A stretch of DNA of 9,766 nt from Acidobacteriota bacterium. GTDB taxonomy: Bacteria > Acidobacteriota > Blastocatellia > Pyrinomonadales > Pyrinomonadaceae. Of this stretch, positions 5,576 through 9,766 are shown in pieces (the first letter of the stretch is position 1; the number at the start of each line of letters is the position of its first letter). The stretch is taken from contig JACCRD010000004.1 in the NCBI GenBank assembly GCA_013813755.1, positions 1 through 9,766 of the forward strand, written 5' to 3'. The position numbers and the translations under genes were made by a program. Below the pieces are notes generated by a model. The model was not told where the DNA came from, searched no databases, and saw only the letters and a program-made list of their open reading frames with translations.

Positions 5576-7615
5576 TTATCGTTCGTCTGTTTGTTTACCG
5601 CCAGCAGCGTCAATATCTTTTCCTTGCTCGGCGCGTGTTTCGGCTTCGGTTTCCGGGTCAATTAATTCGCCCTTTTTTTGGCTCCAAATCTTTGCCCCGC
5701 TTAAATTTTCCGGCTTTTGGTCGTAACCGGCTTCGGATATTTGCTCCGCTCCATCTTTGACGGGCAGCCCCGACGCAGCGGCTTGCGAGGCTATTTCCAA
5801 TGTTTCCGTCGATTGCTTCCCTTCTTCCTTTTTAGTGCCTTTGGAATAATCGCGTTTGCGCGGCTCGATCAAACCAAAATCAACCGCTTCATAGCTTAAA
5901 ATCGGCGACTCGCTCGACCATTCGTCAATCGTCGTTTTCATAAACTTTTCGTCGTTGCGGTCTGGAAAATCCGGTTTGTAATGCGCGCCGCGTGATTCGT
6001 CGCGGGCAAGCGCACCCAACGTGATTACGCGGGCGAGTTCCAGCATATTTTTTAATTGCCTGGCGTGCGGAACGGCTTGCGTCGCCCACAAATTTGAATC
6101 GTTGATCGAAATGCGCTTAAAACGGTCCTGCAGTTCGAGCAGTTTTTCATCCGTTGCCTTCAGACGGTCGTTATAACGGACAACCGTGACGTTATCGGTC
6201 ATCCATTTGCCCATTTCATCGTGTAGTTTATATTGATTTTCGCCACCGCTCTGGCTGATTAAATCGAGATTTATTTGTTGTTGTTTTTTCAGTTCAGATT
6301 CGTGAATGCCGTTTGATTCTGAATTTCCGCGCTCGACATTTTTGGCATAATCAATCGCCGAAGGCGCGGCAACAAAACCGCCGTAAACACAGGAAACTAA
6401 CGAGTTTGCGCCGAGACGATTCGCGCCGTGAATCGAGTAATCGCATTCGCCTGCCGCGAAAAGTCCGGGAATATTTGTCTTCTGGTCAAAATCAACCCAC
6501 AAGCCGCCCATCGAGTAATGAACTCCGGGGAAAATCCGCATCGGCACGTGGCGCGGATCATCGCCAACGAACATTTCGTAAATTTCAAGAATTGCGCCGA
6601 GTTTTCGGTCGAGCGTTTCAGCTGGAATGTGCGTCAAATCAAGATAAACCTGATTCTCGCCGTTCACGCCGTGACCTTCGATACAAACCTGAAAAATTTC
6701 GCGCGTTGCAATATCGCGCGGCACAAGATTTCCGTAAGCCGGATATTTTTCTTCGAGAAAATAGCGTCGGTCGGCTTCGGGAATATCTTTTGCCGTCCGC
6801 GTGTCCTTCGGATTGCGCGGAACCCAGACCCGTCCGCCTTCGCCGCGTGCCGACTCCGACATTAAACGCAGTTTATCTTCGCCCGGAATTGAAGTCGGAT
6901 GAACCTGTATAAATTCGCCGTTCGCGTATTTCGCGCCCTGTTGGTAACAAGCCGAGACTGCGCTTCCCGTGCAAACCATCGAATTTGTAGATTTTCCGAA
7001 AATTAATCCGGGTCCGCCCGTCGCCATAATTACAGCGTCGGCGTTAAAAGCTTTAAGCTCCAGCGTTTGCAGATTCATCGCAATCAGACCGCGGCAGACT
7101 TGATGATCGTCTAAAACTAAAGACAACATTTCCCAGCCTTCATATTTGTCAACTTTTCCTTCGGATTCAAAACGCCTTACTTGTTCATCAAGCGCGTAAA
7201 GAAGCTGCTGCCCGGTTGAGGCGCCAGCAAATGCAGTGCGGTGATGAAGCGTTCCGCCGAACCTTCGAAAATCGAGCAGTCCTTCTTTCGTGCGCGAGAA
7301 CGGAACGCCCATTCTGTCAAACAGATAAATAATATCCGGAGCCATTTCGCACATTTTTTGGACAGGCGGTTGATTTGCCAGAAAATCTCCGCCGTAAACC
7401 GTATCGTCAAAGTGTTTGAATGGCGAATCGCCCTCACCCTTGGTGTTAACCGCGCCGTTAATTCCGCCCTGCGCGCAAACCGAATGTGAACGTTTGACCG
7501 GAACGACCGAAAGCAAATCTACGTCATGTCCGGCTTCGGCAATCTTCAACGTTGCCGCAAGCCCAGCGAGCCCGCCGCCGACGACCGCTATTTTTAATCT
7601 GTTACTTGTTGCCAT
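5576..7615 (-). CDS. sdhA: Succinate dehydrogenase flavoprotein subunit with long C-terminal tail
   Basis: It oxidises succinate to fumarate using covalently bound FAD on the inner face of the membrane. The dinucleotide motif is VVGGGLAGL (11-19). His44 in RSHSVCAQGG is the expected FAD attachment site. Active-site residues by family comparison are His239 (VHPTSIPG), Arg257 (ARGEGG), Arg300 (PRDIATR), His366 (GVHYSMGG) and Arg400 (GANRLGANS). The normal protein end is reached near residue 590 (GLIEPRKRDYS), as in the approximately 590-residue Bacillus enzyme. A further 89 residues rich in Lys, Glu, Gln, Ala and Ser follow, without cysteine or hydrophobic stretches, and are probably disordered. 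No clear Shine-Dalgarno precedes the ATG. The gene lies 59 bp after sdhC and 76 bp before sdhB, in B. subtilis order C-A-B. Confidence 0.97.
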   Translation of the reverse strand: MATSNRLKIAVVGGGLAGLAATLKIAEAGHDVDLLSVVPVKRSHSVCAQGGINGAVNTKGEGDSPFKHFDDTVYGGDFLANQPPVQKMCEMAPDIIYLFDRMGVPFSRTKEGLLDFRRFGGTLHHRTAFAGASTGQQLLYALDEQVRRFESEGKVDKYEGWEMLSLVLDDHQVCRGLIAMNLQTLELKAFNADAVIMATGGPGLIFGKSTNSMVCTGSAVSACYQQGAKYANGEFIQVHPTSIPGEDKLRLMSESARGEGGRVWVPRNPKDTRTAKDIPEADRRYFLEEKYPAYGNLVPRDIATREIFQVCIEGHGVNGENQVYLDLTHIPAETLDRKLGAILEIYEMFVGDDPRHVPMRIFPGVHYSMGGLWVDFDQKTNIPGLFAAGECDYSIHGANRLGANSLVSCVYGGFVAAPSAIDYAKNVERGNSESNGIHESELKKQQQINLDLISQSGGENQYKLHDEMGKWMTDNVTVVRYNDRLKATDEKLLELQDRFKRISINDSNLWATQAVPHARQLKNMLELARVITLGALARDESRGAHYKPDFPDRNDEKFMKTTIDEWSSESPILSYEAVDFGLIEPRKRDYSKGTKKEEGKQSTETLEIASQAAASGLPVKDGAEQISEAGYDQKPENLSGAKIWSQKKGELIDPETEAETRAEQGKDIDAAGGKQTDER

Positions 7616-7674
7616 AATTTTTTGATCTAGAGTTTATATTTATTTTTCAAACGCCAACGCACGACTATTAAATT

Positions 7675-8397
7675 CTAAAACTTTTGCGGTTTAACGATTT
7701 CATTTTTTTCAACTTGTTCGCAAAATGCTCTCGGGAGCAAACCGCACGGCTCAATAAACGCAACCGCCGCGTTTATTCCGACTATTGATAATAAAATGGA
7801 CAAACCAACGCTGCCATAGAGCGCGTATCTTTGCGCTTTTTCGCCAATGACAATTCCCCAATCAACCGCAAACAAAAAGAATCCATAAGCCAGATGCCAG
7901 GCAGTTGCGGTCACGCCTAAAATATAAAAAATTAAAATCCAGATGTTTTTAAATTCCGCAGCGACAATGGCAAAAGCTCTGTCCGCATTGCCCGCAACCG
8001 GATTTCCATAAGATTCTAAGCCGGGAATTAAACCGAAACGCAAATTTGCCAGATGGAAAATAAGGAAAAAGAACAGAAAAATTCCTGTCACGCGCTGAAA
8101 TACATAAAACCAGTTGCGCCCGTAACCGTAGTTAGAAACATTATTCCGCGCTTCCGCCGAAATGAAAATTCCGTAAATCGAATGAAAGAGAAGCGGCAGG
8201 AAGATACCGCCTATTTCAACAAATAATAGATAAGGAATGTGATGAATATCAGCAACGGAGTCATTAAAAACCTGGTCGCCGCTCATCGATTTTGAATTTG
8301 TGAACAGATGCACGAAATAGAAAGTTCCAAGCGGTACAATTCCTGTTATCTGATGCAATTTACGCATCAAAAAGGTTTTGCTGATTTTAATCGCCAT
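7675..8397 (-). CDS. sdhC: Succinate dehydrogenase cytochrome b558 subunit
   Basis: This is the single membrane anchor of a class B succinate:quinone reductase; it binds two b hemes and reduces menaquinone. Five hydrophobic helices are visible (about 15-35, 55-80, 98-118, 150-178 and 192-215). His30, His72, His115 and His168 fall in helices 1-4 and match the four heme ligands of B. subtilis SdhC; the first three have spacings of 42 and 43 residues as there, while the last interval is 53 instead of 42. The start at 8397 (MAIKISKTF) is preferred over the upstream ATG at 8460. GAGG lies 9 bp before it, and the -10 box (8447-8452) is downstream of the longer start. The product is then 240 residues. 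First gene of sdhCAB. Confidence 0.94.
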   Translation of the reverse strand: MAIKISKTFLMRKLHQITGIVPLGTFYFVHLFTNSKSMSGDQVFNDSVADIHHIPYLLFVEIGGIFLPLLFHSIYGIFISAEARNNVSNYGYGRNWFYVFQRVTGIFLFFFLIFHLANLRFGLIPGLESYGNPVAGNADRAFAIVAAEFKNIWILIFYILGVTATAWHLAYGFFLFAVDWGIVIGEKAQRYALYGSVGLSILLSIVGINAAVAFIEPCGLLPRAFCEQVEKNEIVKPQKF

Positions 8398-8446
8398 TTG
8401 ACTAAGCCTCTTTATTAACAAGAATTTTAAGTGCGGAAAAGTCCAT

Positions 8447-8476
8447 ATTATATTTGGCAAATCGCTTTAAACGCAA
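8447..8476 (-). promoter_or_regulatory. Promoter of the sdhCAB operon
   Basis: A perfect TATAAT lies at 8452-8447 on the minus strand, with TTGCGT (8476-8471) 18 bp upstream as a partial -35. Transcription would start near 8440 and leave a leader of about 43 nt to the sdhC ATG. It lies within the divergent region shared with the LysR gene. Confidence 0.55.
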
Positions 8477-8518
8477 ATATTTCGCCGCACTTTTTTACTG
8501 TTTTAATTTGTCAATTTC

Positions 8519-8581
8519 TACAATTTGTATATTACTCTCTCTTAAAAATAAGATAAAATGAATTCTCTTGCACAAATTGTG
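8519..8581. promoter_or_regulatory. Two TACAAwTTGTA-type dyads, putative LysR operator
   Basis: TACAATTTGTA (8519-8529) and CACAAATTGTG (8571-8581) are each perfect dyads around a central base, with centres exactly 52 bp apart (five helical turns). Their flanks also mirror each other: TTC before the first, and AGAA after the second. A possible -10 for the LysR gene, TAAAAT (8554-8559), lies between them. LysR-type regulators usually bind paired dyads in the divergent region next to their own gene. They are not of the exact T-N11-A form, so the link to this regulator is inference. Confidence 0.45.
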
Positions 8582-8612
8582 TAGAAAAACTTATTATTAA
8601 ACTGTAAGTGTA

Positions 8613-8678
8613 AATTTGTATGTAGTAAATGAGAAATGCTGCTTTCAATTATCACTTGCCATTTACTGTTTACAAATT
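8613..8678 (+). repeat. Imperfect long palindrome with heptad units before the LysR gene
   Basis: The arms 8613-8638 and 8653-8678 are 26 bases each and complementary at 20 of 26 positions, with a 14-nt loop. The right arm reads as 7-bp units CACTTGC (8653), CATTTAC (8660) and TGTTTAC (8667). The left arm holds the inverse units GTAAATG (8625) and AGAAATG (8632). The first two right-arm units match 12 of 14 bases of the units at 66-79 upstream of the PP2C gene. The palindrome ends six bases before the LysR ATG. Confidence 0.65.
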
Positions 8679-8684
8679 AAGAAA

Positions 8685-9572
8685 ATGCACATCGAAACAT
8701 TAAAAATATTTTGCGACCTGGTTGAAATGCAAAGTTTTTCGCTTGCCGCCGAGCGCAATTTTGTCACGCAATCCGCTGTCAGCCAACAGGTTCGAACACT
8801 TGAAGAAAAATTCAAACGTCGTCTGCTCGAACGGGTCAGAGGCAGACGCGAAGTGCGCCTAACGCCTGCCGGAGAAGTTTTTTATCGTGAATCGAAAAAC
8901 GTTCTGGCAAGTTACGACCAATTAAATGAAGGAATGAGCGGACTCGTCGGGAAAATCAGCGGTACCGTCAAAGTCGCTACCGTTTACAGCGTCGGTTTGC
9001 ACGAACTGCCGCCAAAAGTGCGCGAATTTATGTCAAAATTCCCTGCCGCAAAAATTGATCTTGAATATTCCCGAACGACGCGCGTGGTTCGAGATGTCAT
9101 AAACGGCACGGTTGAACTCGGTGTCGTAGCCTTCCCCGAACCCAAACGCGGGTTGACGATTGTGCTGATGGCGAGCGACCGTCTGGTTTTAATCTGCCCG
9201 CCCGAACACGAATTTGCAGAGCGCGAACAAATCAAAGTAACGGAATTAAAAGATCGTGATTTTGTGCTTTTCGAGCGCGACATTCCGACGCGCAAGGCAA
9301 CCGATAAAATTTTGAAATCCTACGGCGTAGACATCCGCAAAGTTGCCGAGTTTGACAACATCGAAACAATCAAACGCTCGGTCGAAGTCGGTTTTGGACT
9401 GGCGATTGTGCCGCATCCGTCAGTAATGGACGAAGAAAAAAATGGTCAATTATGCGTCGCCCAACTTGCCGAAAAAGATTGGGTCCGCCCCGTCGGCGTT
9501 GTTTACCGCACTGACCGAACGCTTTCAATTGCCGCAAAGAAATTTGTCCAGCTGCTGGAAAATAAGCCATAG
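8685..9572 (+). CDS. LysR-family transcriptional regulator
   Basis: The 295-residue length is typical. Residues 1-60 form the winged helix-turn-helix (FCDLVEMQSFSLAAERNFVT, then QSAVSQQVRTLEEKF and LTPAGE), followed by a linker helix (65-88) and a periplasmic-binding-like effector domain (92-293) with GTVELGVVAFPEP and VGFGLAIVPHPSV. This subgroup resembles CysB/CysL/CbbR-type members, but the ligand cannot be told; there is no OxyR-like cysteine pair. The ATG at 8685 is chosen because the domain begins exactly there. The longer reading from TTG at 8616 would pass through the palindrome and add 23 unrelated residues. Only AAGAAA is present as a ribosome site. It is divergent from sdhCAB and 115 bp upstream of the gene at 9688, so either could be its target, or its own promoter. 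Confidence 0.93.
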   Translation: MHIETLKIFCDLVEMQSFSLAAERNFVTQSAVSQQVRTLEEKFKRRLLERVRGRREVRLTPAGEVFYRESKNVLASYDQLNEGMSGLVGKISGTVKVATVYSVGLHELPPKVREFMSKFPAAKIDLEYSRTTRVVRDVINGTVELGVVAFPEPKRGLTIVLMASDRLVLICPPEHEFAEREQIKVTELKDRDFVLFERDIPTRKATDKILKSYGVDIRKVAEFDNIETIKRSVEVGFGLAIVPHPSVMDEEKNGQLCVAQLAEKDWVRPVGVVYRTDRTLSIAAKKFVQLLENKP

Positions 9573-9620
9573 TAATAATAAAACCAACAGCTTTCAAACA
9601 ACATCGACTAAAAAAATATC

Positions 9621-9649
9621 TTGACACTAAAGAAATAAAAGAGTAAAAG
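9621..9649 (+). promoter_or_regulatory. Sigma-70 promoter of the gene at 9688
   Basis: A perfect TTGACA (9621-9626) and TAAAAG (9644-9649, four of six) are separated by 17 bp. Transcription would start near 9656, with a leader of about 32 nt. No terminator hairpin is seen between the LysR stop and this site, so some read-through from the regulator gene is possible. Confidence 0.6.
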
Positions 9650-9687
9650 TTTGACGTTAGCTATTCAAATCATTTAAGGAGAAAGAG

Positions 9688-9766
9688 ATGGCAACTTCAA
9701 AAACAAACAAACCTTCTTCAAAATCATCAATTACAACCAAAAAGTCTGCGCCGGATAAAAGTTCCG
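9688..9766 (+). CDS. N-terminus of an unidentified protein (partial)
   Basis: The gene has an excellent Shine-Dalgarno (AAGGAG at 9676-9681, six bases before the ATG) and its own promoter, so it is certainly expressed as a separate unit. Only 26 codons are in the window: MATSKTNKPSSKSS, then ITTKKSAPDKSS. The stretch is made almost wholly of Ser, Lys, Thr, Ala and Pro and is expected to be disordered. Such tails occur on large catalases, on histone-like proteins and on many other proteins, so no product is assigned. It continues past the window edge. Confidence 0.75.
   Translation, partial: MATSKTNKPSSKSSITTKKSAPDKSS

Noticed and set aside
6313..6912. 199-codon open frame on the plus strand opposite sdhA
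   Set aside because: It is antisense to highly conserved SdhA catalytic sequence, has an Arg/Ser-rich composition typical of a shadow frame, and has no ribosome site.
8398..8460. Upstream start for SdhC adding 21 residues (MPNIIWTF...)
   Set aside because: The TATAAT box at 8447-8452 lies inside that extension, and the ATG at 8397 has a proper Shine-Dalgarno and begins where SdhC proteins usually begin.
8473..8487. Possible sigma-54 site on the minus strand before sdhC (GG and GC 10 bp apart)
   Set aside because: Only GGC and TTGC match, the rest of the -24 element is off, and a better sigma-70 -10 is present downstream.
8616..8684. TTG start extending the LysR protein by 23 residues
   Set aside because: The extension is encoded by the palindromic repeat, and LysR proteins begin right at the helix-turn-helix as the ATG at 8685 does.

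Overview
The window looks like an ordinary chromosomal stretch of a free-living bacterium with moderate-to-low GC and AT-rich intergenic DNA. A menaquinone-type (Bacillus-like) sdhCAB operon, an LDH-like malate dehydrogenase, small secreted proteins of a glycine-zipper type, and near-consensus sigma-54 sites fit an Acidobacteriota (Blastocatellia-like) genome. That placement is inference from gene types only and I hold it at moderate confidence.

Layout. Positions 1-38 carry the last codons of an upstream gene. Positions 34-100 form a palindrome built of 7-bp repeats, immediately followed by a PP2C-type Ser/Thr phosphatase gene (102-1034, +). A small membrane protein of the NfeD family (1110-1595, -) converges on it. 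A complete tRNA-Leu(UAA) with encoded CCA (1747-1833, +) diverges from nfeD and has its own terminator. Two genes for secreted proteins follow (1970-2563 and 2813-3430, +). One is unrecognised with a His-rich C-terminus, the other is a glycine-zipper protein, and each is preceded by a -24/-12 (sigma-54 type) promoter. A strong intrinsic terminator closes this block.

The second half is central metabolism. mdh (3640-4572, +) converges on the succinate dehydrogenase operon sdhC-sdhA-sdhB (8397 down to 4696, -), and a long hairpin with T-tracts on both strands lies between them. Together they encode two consecutive TCA steps, succinate to fumarate (membrane complex reducing quinone) and malate to oxaloacetate. 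SdhA carries an extra charged tail of about 89 residues. A LysR-type regulator (8685-9572, +) is divergent from sdhC. The shared 287-bp region contains a good sdhC -10 box, two TACAAwTTGTA-like dyads 52 bp apart, and a second heptad-type palindrome just before the LysR start codon. The window ends in the first 26 codons of another gene (9688 on) with a clear sigma-70 promoter and Shine-Dalgarno.

No CRISPR array, transposase, rRNA or phage gene is visible. The most unusual signals are the two heptad-repeat palindromes placed directly before start codons that lack a Shine-Dalgarno, and the pair of sigma-54 promoters in front of the two secreted-protein genes.
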